From Microbacterium sp. Nx66 (GTDB lineage Bacteria > Actinomycetota > Actinomycetes > Actinomycetales > Microbacteriaceae), in assembly GCF_904066215.1 (NCBI RefSeq), contig NZ_LR880474.1:2418001-2482000 (forward strand): a stretch of 64,000 bases of DNA. The letters are read 5' to 3'. Below are positions 51,387 to 59,500 of this stretch, piece after piece. The position numbers and the translations under genes are program-made. Positions within the stretch are counted from its first letter, which is position 1, and every line of letters starts with the position of its first letter. The notes beneath the pieces were generated by a model that was not told the origin of the DNA, did not search any database, and saw only the letters and a program-made list of their open reading frames with translations.

Positions 51387-51998
51387 ATGAACACTCCACT
51401 CACCGCCGTCGCGATCTCCTGCACGCTCAAGCCCTCCCCCGCGTCGTCGAGCTCGGATCTGCTCGCGCGTCAGCTCCTCGATGCCCTCGCCGAGCACGGC
51501 GTGACGGGCGACCTCGTCCGAGCGGTCGACGTCGACATCCGACCCGGCGTCGAGAAGGACATGGGTGACGGCGACCAGTGGCCGACCCTGCGACAGCGCG
51601 TCCTCGACGCCGACATCCTCGTGTTCGTCACGCCCACGTGGATGGGACAGCACTCGAGCGTCGCCCAGCGCGTGCTGGAGCGCCTCGACGCCGAGCTCAG
51701 CGAGACGGACGAGCAGGGCCGCCCGATCCTGTTCGACAAGGTCGCCATCGCCGGCGTGGTCGGGAACGAGGACGGCGCTCACCACATCTCCGCGATCCTC
51801 TTCCAGGCGCTGAACGACATCGGGTACACGATCCCCGCGCAGACCTCGGTCTATTGGAACGGCGAGGCCATGCAGACCGTGGACTACAAGGACCTCGACG
51901 AGACTCCGGAGGCCGTGAGCTCCGCGATCACGACGGCAGCCCGGAACGCGGCGCACCTCGCGCAGCAGCTCGCCACACAGGCGTACCCCGCCGAGTAG
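51387..51998 (+). CDS. Flavodoxin-like NADPH-dependent FMN reductase/quinone reductase
   Basis: 203 residues, flavodoxin fold. Visible: TAVAISCTLKPSPASSSSDL (phosphate loop), ADILVFVTPTWMGQHSSVAQ and VAIAGVVGNEDGAHHISAIL, with LFQALNDIGYTIPAQTSVYW. This is the type usually annotated as flavodoxin or NAD(P)H-dependent oxidoreductase. ATG 51387 is 6 nt after TGGGGT, a poor version of the leaderless motif. Confidence 0.83.
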   Translation: MNTPLTAVAISCTLKPSPASSSSDLLARQLLDALAEHGVTGDLVRAVDVDIRPGVEKDMGDGDQWPTLRQRVLDADILVFVTPTWMGQHSSVAQRVLERLDAELSETDEQGRPILFDKVAIAGVVGNEDGAHHISAILFQALNDIGYTIPAQTSVYWNGEAMQTVDYKDLDETPEAVSSAITTAARNAAHLAQQLATQAYPAE

Positions 51999-52007
51999 CG
52001 GAGGCGC

Positions 52008-52319
52008 TCAGTCGGCCGGGCCGTCGATGACCTCGTCCACGAGGCTGATGCCCCCCGACGAGCTCGCCTCGACCATGAGGGCTTGGACCCACTTCACGTT
52101 CAGCTCCGGCGTCTCCGGCTCGCCGAAGGTGAAGCGCAGCGGGATCGACGGATGCAGCCAGATCGTCGAGCGCCCCGGCACATCCCCGTCGGGGTGCTTC
52201 CAGGACAGCGTGAAGCTCTCGTTCCGACGGAGTTTGGTCGCGATCGCGACCTTCAGATGGGCCAGGGCGCGGTCCTCGATCTGGATCTCGCTGCCGGAGC
52301 CGTACTGCATGGTTCCCAT
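52008..52319 (-). CDS. DUF7882-type small Microbacteriaceae protein
   Basis: 103 residues. It matches, from memory, a small family found in many copies in Microbacteriaceae genomes and often misnamed 'ATP-dependent DNA ligase': MQYGSGSEIQIEDRALAHLK, VAIATKLRRNESFTLSWKHP and STIWLHPSIPLRFTFGEPET. No ligase motif is present and the function is unknown. The first ATG (52319) is 6 nt after TAAAGT; a second ATG at 52310 is possible. Confidence 0.8.
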   Translation of the reverse strand: MGTMQYGSGSEIQIEDRALAHLKVAIATKLRRNESFTLSWKHPDGDVPGRSTIWLHPSIPLRFTFGEPETPELNVKWVQALMVEASSSGGISLVDEVIDGPAD

Positions 52320-52325
52320 CCCACG

Positions 52326-52331
52326 ACTTTA
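52326..52331 (-). promoter_or_regulatory. -10 hexamer TAAAGT of the DUF7882 gene (leaderless)
   Basis: Minus-strand TAAAGT, 6 nt, ATG at 52319; supports the first of two close ATGs. Confidence 0.55.
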
Positions 52332-52413
52332 CGGCCCCGAGCGGCGCTGACGCGAGGAGCGACACTCTCCCGCATCCGGTATCAGCGGTGGAGACCCGCG
52401 CTCACCGCAGCCG

Positions 52414-53268
52414 TCAACCGGCGGCCCGGCGCTGCAGAAGCCGGCGCACGTGCTCCTCGATCTCGGCGTCGTCGACGAATCCCATACGTGCGTACGGCGA
52501 TTCCGTCGATGCCGCCGGGAGGGTGACCGGCGCCGGCGGCGCCATCTCCTCGGCACGGGCACGGAGCGCGGCCACTCGGGCGGCCTTGCGGCGCTCCTCC
52601 TGCGCATCGATCTCGGCGCGAGCCGCCTGTGCGCGGGATCCTGTGACCGACACCATCGGCTCCGGAAGCGGACGCGGAGTCCAGGTGGCGGGGCCCTGGT
52701 CGTGCAGGACCGGGGCCTCTCTCCTCTCGACGGTCTCGACCGCCGCGGCCTGCGGACGACGGGCGGCGCGCACCGCGACCGACGCCATCCGCTGCAGGAC
52801 CATGGTCGCCACGAGCGCCGTGGCTCCACCGCTCCAGAGGAGCACGGCGCCCCCGGTGGCGAGGAGCTGCCAGATGCCGAGACCGACGGCGACGAGTCCG
52901 AGCACGAGAGCGCCGGTCGCCGCCAGACGCACGCGGCGGCGGGCGCGGGCCTGACGGATCACGGGATCGGCGCGGGTCGCAGCGAGCTCCTGGCGGAGCG
53001 CTTCGAGCTCTGCGGCCTCCCGCTCGGCCTGCAACCGCTTCGCGAGCTTCTGCTGCGCGACGACGGTGCGGGCGTTGAGTTCCATGTGCACCTCGCCGGG
53101 AGTCTCACTCGTCTCGGCGAGGATCCGCAGCGCCTGATTCAGCCGCACGGCGTTGCGCTCAGCGGCGTTGTACTGGAAGCGGCCACGCCAGGAGGGCAGG
53201 AGATACAGCATCCACAGGAGCACGGCGACGAGCACGATCACTCCCCCACTCAGCACCGGCCCGTCCAT
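52414..53268 (-). CDS. GlpR-like membrane protein (Rv0996-type)
   Basis: 284 residues. One membrane segment at residues about 8-25 (VIVLVAVLLWMLYLLPSW), then the conserved cytoplasmic stretch FQYNAAERNAVRLNQALRIL with AETSETP, a long basic coiled coil (residues about 60-112), a double membrane segment (about 113-160) and a variable Ala/Arg/Glu-rich tail. Position next to rimJ and galU matches Mycobacterium Rv0996 and the corynebacterial GlpR, the membrane receptor of the gephyrin-like division protein Glp. The Glp/MoeA gene itself is not here. Own leaderless promoter TACCGT. Confidence 0.6.
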   Translation of the reverse strand: MDGPVLSGGVIVLVAVLLWMLYLLPSWRGRFQYNAAERNAVRLNQALRILAETSETPGEVHMELNARTVVAQQKLAKRLQAEREAAELEALRQELAATRADPVIRQARARRRVRLAATGALVLGLVAVGLGIWQLLATGGAVLLWSGGATALVATMVLQRMASVAVRAARRPQAAAVETVERREAPVLHDQGPATWTPRPLPEPMVSVTGSRAQAARAEIDAQEERRKAARVAALRARAEEMAPPAPVTLPAASTESPYARMGFVDDAEIEEHVRRLLQRRAAG

Positions 53269-53274
53269 AGGTCA

Positions 53275-53280
53275 ACGGTA
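53275..53280 (-). promoter_or_regulatory. -10 hexamer TACCGT of the GlpR-like gene (leaderless)
   Basis: Minus-strand TACCGT, 6 nt, ATG at 53268. Confidence 0.55.
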
Positions 53281-53349
53281 ACGGCGGCGGACCGGCCGCG
53301 CCGTGCAGTCGGGGCGCGTGTCGCGGCGAGTCCTCCCGCGACGGGGGCG

Positions 53350-53979
53350 TCAGAGGGTGAGACGGTCCGCCGGCGGGATCGTCGCCGCCTGCGGCGGCAC
53401 CTGTCCGTGGATCCACCGGGCGAGGACACCCTGCGGAACCTCCTCCTGCGTGAGGGCGAAGGCGTAGTGATCACGCCAGTCCCCGTCGATGTGGATGTAC
53501 CGGCGGCGCAGCCCCTCGTATCGGAAGCCGAGCTTCTGCACGACCCGCAGACTCGCGGCGTTCTCGGGGCGGATGCAGATCTCCATCCGATGCAGCCCGT
53601 ACTCCGTGAAACAGGCGTCCGTGGCGAGCGCGACCGCGGTCGGGGTGATCCCCCGACCCGCGAACCGCTCACTCACCCAGTAGCCGATCGTCGCCGAGCA
53701 CAGCGAGCCCCGGGCGACGCCCCAGACGTTCAGCTGTCCGGCGACCTCGCCGTCGTACTCCATCACGAACGGGTAGCCGCCGCCGTCCCGATACTGCTGG
53801 AGCAGGCGACGGATGCTGACCCGCATGTCGAAGGAGACCGCTCCGTGCGGGATGGTCGCCTCCCACGGCTGCAGCCACGCGCGATTGGCGAGCAGCTCCT
53901 GCTGCAGAGGCCGCGCGTCCTTCGTCCGGATGAGACGCAGCTCGACCGGTCCGTGCCGCATCCCCGTCGACAGCTCCAC
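53350..53979 (-). CDS. rimJ: RimJ/RimL-type N-acetyltransferase
   Basis: 209 residues, GNAT family. Visible: VELRLIRTKDARPLQQELLA, GYPFVMEYDGEVAGQLNVWG, SATIGYWVSERFAGRGITPT (acetyl-CoA loop RFAGRG), HRMEICIRPENAASLRVVQK and LGFRYEGLRRRYIHIDGDWR. This is the RimJ type that acetylates ribosomal-protein N-termini, although the actinobacterial target is not established. GTG 53979 has a GGAGGT ribosome-binding site. It follows galU after 27 bp, as the expected member of the galU-(moeA)-rimJ block. Confidence 0.9.
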   Translation of the reverse strand: MELSTGMRHGPVELRLIRTKDARPLQQELLANRAWLQPWEATIPHGAVSFDMRVSIRRLLQQYRDGGGYPFVMEYDGEVAGQLNVWGVARGSLCSATIGYWVSERFAGRGITPTAVALATDACFTEYGLHRMEICIRPENAASLRVVQKLGFRYEGLRRRYIHIDGDWRDHYAFALTQEEVPQGVLARWIHGQVPPQAATIPPADRLTL

Positions 53980-54006
53980 GCCGCACCTCCGACGACCGCG
54001 AGGCGC

Positions 54007-54894
54007 CTAGAGGCGCTCCGCGAAGTCCTTGAGCCAGGGGCGGAGCTCGGAGCCCAGGTCGTCACGGTCGGCCGCGAGCTGCACGATCGCCTTGATGTAG
54101 TCCACGCGGTCACCGGTGTCGTAGCGGCGGCCTCCGAAGACGACGCCGACCACGCCGGGTCCGCCGTCCGCCGTCGCCAGCTCCTGGAGCGCGTCGGTGA
54201 GCTGGATCTCGCCGCCCTTTCCGGGTTCGGTGCGCTCGAGGATCTCGAAGACCGACGCCGGGAGCACGTAGCGACCGATGATCGCGAGGTTGGAGGGGGC
54301 GTCCTCCTTGGCAGGCTTCTCGACGAGGCCCGTGACACGAACGGCGTCCGAGCCCTCGATCGCCTCGACGGCGGCGGCGCCGTACATGTGGATGTTGTCC
54401 GGGTCGACCTCCATGAGGGCGATGACGGCGGCACCCGTGCGCTCGTGCTCCGCGATCATCTCCGTGAGCAGCGGGTCGCGTTCGTCGATGAGGTCGTCAC
54501 CGAGCAGCACCGCGAACGAGCTGTCGCCGACGTGCGTCCGAGCGCGGAGCACGGCGTGGCCGAGACCCTTGGGCTCGCCCTGGCGGACGAAGTGGATGTC
54601 GGCGAGGTCGCTCGACTTCATCACGCGCTCCAGGCGACCGGTGTCGCCCTTCTCCATGAGCTTCACCTCGAGCTCCGGCACGGAGTCGAAGTGGTTGGAG
54701 ATGGCGTTCTTGTTGCGCCCGATGATCACGAGGATGTCCTCGATCCCGGCGTTCGCCGCCTCCTCGACGACGTACTGGATCGCCGGCTTGTCGACGACGG
54801 GGAGCATCTCCTTCGGCATCGCCTTCGTCGCGGGCAGGAATCGTGTCCCCAGCCCGGCAGCGGGAATGACAGCCTTGATCTTCTCGTGAGCCAT
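54007..54894 (-). CDS. galU: UTP--glucose-1-phosphate uridylyltransferase GalU
   Basis: Makes UDP-glucose from UTP and glucose-1-phosphate for cell-wall and exopolysaccharide synthesis. 295 residues from the ATG at 54894, normal length. Nucleotide-binding motif KAVIPAAGLGTRFLPATKAM, PKEMLPVVDKPAIQYVVEEA, then QGEPKGLGHAVLRARTHVGD, FAVLLGDDLIDERDPLL and VTGLVEKPAKEDAPSNLAII. A GTG two codons upstream (54900) is also in frame, but TAGGCT ends exactly 6 nt before the ATG, so the ATG is preferred. Divergent from the 5-FCL gene. Confidence 0.95.
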   Translation of the reverse strand: MAHEKIKAVIPAAGLGTRFLPATKAMPKEMLPVVDKPAIQYVVEEAANAGIEDILVIIGRNKNAISNHFDSVPELEVKLMEKGDTGRLERVMKSSDLADIHFVRQGEPKGLGHAVLRARTHVGDSSFAVLLGDDLIDERDPLLTEMIAEHERTGAAVIALMEVDPDNIHMYGAAAVEAIEGSDAVRVTGLVEKPAKEDAPSNLAIIGRYVLPASVFEILERTEPGKGGEIQLTDALQELATADGGPGVVGVVFGGRRYDTGDRVDYIKAIVQLAADRDDLGSELRPWLKDFAERL

Positions 54895-54900
54895 TCCCAC

Positions 54901-54906
54901 AGCCTA
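54901..54906 (-). promoter_or_regulatory. -10 hexamer TAGGCT of galU (leaderless)
   Basis: Minus-strand TAGGCT, 6 nt (GTGGGA), ATG at 54894. The adjoining GTG at 54900 would start within the predicted untranscribed region. Confidence 0.6.
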
Positions 54907-54922
54907 CCGGTGGGGGCCGTCC

Positions 54923-54928
54923 TAGACT
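54923..54928 (+). promoter_or_regulatory. -10 hexamer TAGACT of the 5-FCL gene (leaderless)
   Basis: TAGACT, 6 nt (CGGACC), ATG at 54935. Confidence 0.6.
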
Positions 54929-54934
54929 CGGACC

Positions 54935-55531
54935 ATGGCTAACGACGTCGAGCACGCCAAGCGAGCCCTCCGCGCGGAGCTGCGCGAGCGGCGTCAGCTG
55001 CTGTCCGATCCGCAGCGCGAGGCCGCCGCCGAGGCGATCGGCGAACGCCTCGACGCCCTCGTCGACGAGCTCGGGGCCCGCTCCGTCTCCTGCTTCCTCT
55101 CCACCACCACGGAGCCGGGCACCAGGGAGTTCGTGACTCGCGCGGTCCGCCGCGGGATCCGGGTCCTCCTCCCGGTCACCCGCTCCGACGGACTGCTGGA
55201 CTGGGCCGTCGCCGACGACACCGAGGAGATCGCGGAGGGCCTGTACGGGCTGCCGGAGCCCACCGGCGAGGTGCTCGGTCCGATCGCGGTGAACGACGTC
55301 GACCTGATGATCGTCCCCGCCGCCGCCGTCGACCGCTCGGGGATGCGGATGGGCTGGGGCCGCGGCTACTTCGACAAGACCATCGGCTCCATGGAGAAAT
55401 GCCCTCCGGTGTACGCGGTGATCTATGATTCCGAGGTACTCGACGAACTGCCGCGTGAGGTGCACGACCAGCCGGTCGACGGCATCGTGACCCCGTCGCA
55501 GACGCTGCATCTGTCGCCCCGGCGACGCTGA
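54935..55531 (+). CDS. 5-formyltetrahydrofolate cyclo-ligase
   Basis: Converts 5-formyl-THF to 5,10-methenyl-THF with ATP, in one-carbon metabolism. 198 residues, normal. Substrate and ATP motifs: AKRALRAELRERRQLLSDPQ, VSCFLSTTTEPGTREFVTRA, GIRVLLPVTRSDGLLDWAVA, LMIVPAAAVDRSGMRMGWGR followed by GYFDKT, and DELPREVHDQPVDGIVTPSQ. First gene of the block 5-FCL-fmdB-mscL, which copies the order of Mycobacterium tuberculosis Rv0992c-Rv0985c. Confidence 0.95.
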   Translation: MANDVEHAKRALRAELRERRQLLSDPQREAAAEAIGERLDALVDELGARSVSCFLSTTTEPGTREFVTRAVRRGIRVLLPVTRSDGLLDWAVADDTEEIAEGLYGLPEPTGEVLGPIAVNDVDLMIVPAAAVDRSGMRMGWGRGYFDKTIGSMEKCPPVYAVIYDSEVLDELPREVHDQPVDGIVTPSQTLHLSPRRR

Positions 55532-55546
55532 CCCGCAAGGACCGCC

Positions 55547-55819
55547 ATGCCCACCTACGCCTATGCCTGCACCGCGTGCGGGCACCAGTTCGACGCCGTC
55601 CAGAGCTTCTCCGACGACGCGCTCACGGTCTGCCCCGAGTGCGGCGGCGCCCTGCGCAAGCGGTACGGCTCGATCGGCGTGACCTTCAACGGCTCCGGCT
55701 TCTATCGCACGGACTCGCGCGCCAAATCCGGGGGTTCGAAGGATGCTTCGGCATCATCGAAGTCGGATTCGACGACGAGCGCCAAACCGGCTGCTGCGTC
55801 GACTCCCGCCTCGGACTGA
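55547..55819 (+). CDS. FmdB-family zinc-ribbon protein
   Basis: 90 residues. N-terminal zinc ribbon with two Cys-x-x-Cys pairs (YAYACTACGHQFDAVQSFSD and LTVCPECGGALRKRYGSIGV), followed by FNGSGFYRTDSR, the standard FmdB/Rv0991c pattern, then a Ser/Lys/Ala-rich tail. Mycobacterial Rv0991c has been described as a redox-regulated chaperone; extending this to the present protein is inference. AAGGA ribosome-binding site, 15 nt after the 5-FCL stop. Confidence 0.9.
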   Translation: MPTYAYACTACGHQFDAVQSFSDDALTVCPECGGALRKRYGSIGVTFNGSGFYRTDSRAKSGGSKDASASSKSDSTTSAKPAAASTPASD

Positions 55820-55843
55820 GGCCCAGTCGACTTGGGGGTTTCC

Positions 55844-56275
55844 ATGCTCAAAGGTTTCAAGGACTTCCTGCTCCGCGGGAACGTCATCGATCTGGCCGTC
55901 GCGGTCGTCGTCGGCACCGCCTTCACGGCCGTCGTGACGGCCGTGGTGAACAGCATCATCAACCCGCTCATCGCGCTCTTCCTCAAGGCCGATGCCGCCG
56001 GCAAGTTCGGCATCCCTGTCACCAACATCTACGGCGAAGAGGTCGTCTTCCCGATCGGCGACCTCATCTCGGCGCTCATCAGCTTCCTCGCCGTCGCCGC
56101 GGTGGTCTACTTCGTCTTCGTCCTGCCGATGAACACGTTCAAGGCCCACGTCGAGGCGCGCAAGGGCACGCCGGCCGAGGAGCCGGAGGAGGAGCCGGCC
56201 GCCGCGACCGAGGCGGAGCTGCTCGTCGAGATCCGCGATCTACTCAAGACCCAGCAGGGCCCGCGCGGCGTCTGA
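55844..56275 (+). CDS. mscL: Large-conductance mechanosensitive channel MscL
   Basis: Homopentameric tension-gated channel that vents solutes on osmotic downshock. 143 residues from ATG 55844. N-terminal helix MLKGFKDFLLRGNVIDLAVA, TM1 VVVGTAFTAVVTAVVNSIIN followed by PLI, a periplasmic loop, and TM2 VFPIGDLISALISFLAVAAV with VYFVFVLPMN. The cytoplasmic end is longer and more acidic than average (EEPEEEPAAATEAELL) before the final helix. A TTG 12 nt upstream is in frame but disagrees with the universal N-terminus. A strong terminator follows. Confidence 0.96.
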   Translation: MLKGFKDFLLRGNVIDLAVAVVVGTAFTAVVTAVVNSIINPLIALFLKADAAGKFGIPVTNIYGEEVVFPIGDLISALISFLAVAAVVYFVFVLPMNTFKAHVEARKGTPAEEPEEEPAAATEAELLVEIRDLLKTQQGPRGV

Positions 56276-56290
56276 CCGCACCGCCCTCAC

Positions 56291-56331
56291 GACCCACGGC
56301 TCTCCTCGGAGGGCCGTGGGTCTTCCTTTTT
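56291..56331 (+). terminator. Intrinsic terminator of the 5-FCL-fmdB-mscL operon
   Basis: GACCCACGGC/GCCGTGGGTC, a 10-bp stem with a small inner CCT/AGG stem, followed directly by TTCCTTTTT. The clearest rho-independent terminator in the window. Confidence 0.9.
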
Positions 56332-56345
56332 CCGGGGCGGACGCG

Positions 56346-56543
56346 TCAGTAATGCGGGGGCACGTCGCGGAGGAGCTGGTCGTCGTTGGGACCCTTCCGG
56401 TCGCCGGGCGCCGACCGCTGCGGCGCGCCGCCCTCCGGGACCTCCGGTGCCGGATCGCTGCCATCGACCGGCGTCAGCCGCGCCCGCCGGGAGCCCGGCA
56501 CCCGGACGACCCGCTGCCGCGGCTCGTCCCGGCCCTCAGTCAT
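56346..56543 (-). CDS. Small basic/acidic protein ending in DVPPHY
   Basis: 65 residues, starting at ATG 56543, which overlaps the stop of the helicase gene by 8 nt (ATGACTGA), so translation is coupled. No membrane segment; Pro, Arg and Asp rich and probably disordered (RVVRVPGSRRARLTPVDGSD). The C-terminus NDDQLLRDVPPHY resembles, from memory, a conserved ending (DVPPHW/Y) of small actinobacterial proteins of unknown function. The coding call rests on that ending and the coupling. Confidence 0.7.
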   Translation of the reverse strand: MTEGRDEPRQRVVRVPGSRRARLTPVDGSDPAPEVPEGGAPQRSAPGDRKGPNDDQLLRDVPPHY

Positions 56544-59500
56544 TCCGGTGATCGCCGAGATCGAGGGGCTGCGTGTCGTTCTCCGCGCGCGGGGCCGTCT
56601 CCGAGATGCCGAGCACCGTCGCGATCCGGGACGCCACGGTGCGCGGGTCGCTGTAGAGGTCGAACGCGTGCACCCGGACGTAGTGCCAGCCGAGGCGACG
56701 GAGCACATGAGGGCGCAGCCGCAGCGTCTCGCGCAGGGATTCTCCCCGGGACTCCGGATCGGACTCGATCACGACCGCCTTGCCGTTGTGCTGCGCCACG
56801 AGCGGCAGGAGTCCCCGATAGTCGACGTCGACGGAAGCCCCGAGACGCCGGAGCTCCCTGGCCAGTGCGAGGGTGAGCGGGTCGGCCAGGTCCTCCAGTC
56901 GCGCGTCGCGGGCACGGGCCGCGAGACCGCCGAGGATCGACATGAGCGTGGCCGCGCCGTGCTCGAGGCGCCCGTCGTCGAAGGCCGAGGGGCGGATGGA
57001 CGAGACGATGACCATCGAGCGCCGTGCGCGGGTCATCCCGACGGTCAGCAGTCGCTCGCCGTCGGGCGTCGACAGGTCGCCGAAGTCGCTGAGGACACGG
57101 CCGTGCTTCGTGAGCCCGAAGCCGAGGGAGAAGATGACGCGGTCGCGGCTCTCCGCGACGGACTCCTCGAGCGTCAGCACCGCGAACGGCTCCGCGGTGT
57201 CGCGGGCGACGAAGTCGGCGACGTCGGAGCGTCCCGCGAAGGCGGCGGTCACGGCGGCGCGCACGCGCTCGGCATGGCGAGTGCTGGCGGTGACGACCAT
57301 GAGCGATTCGGTCGGGCGATGCACCGCATGCTCGACGACGAGGGTGACGACGCGGGCGACCTCGGCGTCCGGGCTCTCGACGGCGCCCGAGACGGGGTCG
57401 GGCGCGCCGGTACCGCCTTCGACGTAGTCGACGGTGAGGCTGCCGCGCCCCAGGTACGAACCGGCCCACGGGAGGGAGACGATCTCGCCGCCGTAGAACG
57501 CGTCGTTGATGAGCTCCGCGAGATCCTCGCCGCCGGCCCGGTAGCTGCGGGTCAGGGTCATCACCGGGAACAGCTCGGACAGGCGCTCGAAGACCGAGAC
57601 GTCATCGAACGGGACCTCCTCCTCCCACTCCTCGGCGGGGTCGACCGCGATGCGGAAGGGAGAGGGACGCTGCGTGACCGGATCACCGAACGCCACGACC
57701 TGACGGGCGCGGCGGATGGCCGGCGCCGCCTCGGCGAGGTTGATGGCCGCGGCGTCGACGAGGAGCACGGTGTCGAACTCCACCGCATCCGGGATCTCCG
57801 GCACCAGATAGGGCGACGAGATCCAGACCGGAGCCAGCACGTCGACGAGGGTCGGCGCGGCGCTGACGACCTCCGCGGCCGTCGTCGCGGACTGGGTCAG
57901 GGCGCGGCGGAGGTTCTGCGACTGCTCGGGCTCGTCGACGATGGCGATGCGCCACTGGTTCGCGAGCTGCCACGCGAGCAGCGGCCCTGCCATGGCCGCA
58001 TGGGCCTCGTCCACCAGCCGGAAATCGCGCTCGAGGCGGTCGACCACGGCGGTGTTCGCGCCGAGCAGCGCCCGGTTGTCCTGCAGTGCGCGCTCCAGGA
58101 GGGACTGCCACCAGGCGTACTCGAGCTCCTCCCCCACCCGCGCCTCGGAGACGTGCCGCACCGAGAGCTCGGTCAGCAGCGGCTCCAGGCCGAGGAGGGC
58201 GAGCTCGTCGCGCAGCTGGGCACGCTCGACGAGGTTCTCGAAGACGTCCGACTTCGCGGCGAGGCCGGCGAGCATGCGCACGAGCCGTGCGACCGGCAGG
58301 GACGAGAGGGGCTCGCGGCGGCCGAGGGCGGCATCGAGCTCCGCCAACTCCGCTTCGACCCGCTGCCATGCGGAGGACACATCGGCCAGACCGAGCGGGA
58401 TCTCCGGAGCGACGCCCGCCTCCACGTACCGCTGCCACTGGGTGCGCTGGGTTTGGATGCGCAGCAGCGCCTCGTGCATCTCCGTCACGTGCACGCCCGG
58501 GCGGACGTATTCCTTGGCCAGGCGACGAAGTCGACGACGATTGGCCCCCGACATCCCTGGCGCGTCCCGTCGCGAACCGTGGGCCTGGATGAGCTCCCCG
58601 AGCGGCCGCTCGAACACGGTGGGACTGAAGCGGTCGAGCGTGTCGCGGATGCCCTCCAGCAGCCCGAGGTACTCGCCGAGTTCGTCGATCGTCGAGAAGG
58701 GCCGCATGTGCGTCTGCGCGATGAGCTCGTACCCGCGCTCGAGCAGGGCGGGCACGCTGTCGGCGTGCAGGCGTCCGGCGAGCTCGTGCGCGGCGCGGGC
58801 CGCCTCGGTGCTACCGAAGGTGACGCCGTACCAGGGCGAGTCGTTCGGCCCGACGCGGAATTCTCCGAGGCGCGCGGCCTGCGCCAGCGCCGCGGCCGCG
58901 TCCGTGCGGTCCCTTGCCAGCCTGCGCAGCGCATCCACGCTCAACCGCGCTGTCGTCGACGGGGGGACGGGAAGCGAGGCGAGCCGGGTGAGGTGTCGGG
59001 TCGCATCCAGCACGGAGGCGTCGAGACCGGGGACGGGGACGGTCAGCGCGTCGCGGTAGTCGCGCAGCACCGTGCGCAGCCGCACCAGCGCGTCGTCGAC
59101 CTCGCTGACCTTCGGAGCCGTCGCCTTCTCGTTGCGTCCGATCGCGCGGACGAGATCGCGGCGCAGGCTCCCCGGCGACACCGCGAGGCTGTCCAGCCCG
59201 ATACCGGCGAGGCGATGACGAACACCGTCGAGCGTGGACCGCCGGGCCGAGACGACGAGGACCTTCTTCCCGGCGCGGACCAGCTCCCCGAGCGCGTTGA
59301 TGACGGTCTGCGTCCCTCCGGTGCCCGGAAGGGTCGCCACGGTGAGGGAGTGCCCGGCGGCGATGCGGGCCAGCACGGCCTCCTGCTCCGCATCCGCATC
59401 GAGCAGCAGGTTGTCCGAGGCGGGCGCACGGTCGTCGGGCCCGACGTGGTGCGGGACGGCGCGGGGTGCCGTGACCTGCTCACGATCGCCGACGTGGCCG

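Noticed and set aside
52008..52319. ATP-dependent DNA ligase
   Set aside because: Homologues often carry this name, but 103 residues without a KxDG-type active site cannot be a ligase.
54895..54900. GTG at 54900 as the start of galU
   Set aside because: The TAGGCT hexamer ends at 54901, so this GTG would lie before the expected transcript start; the ATG at 54894 has the standard 6-nt spacing.
59314..59316. Sequencing error as the cause of Gly in the helicase Walker A motif
   Set aside because: AAG or AAA to GGG needs two or more changes, and the Walker B Glu is independently replaced.
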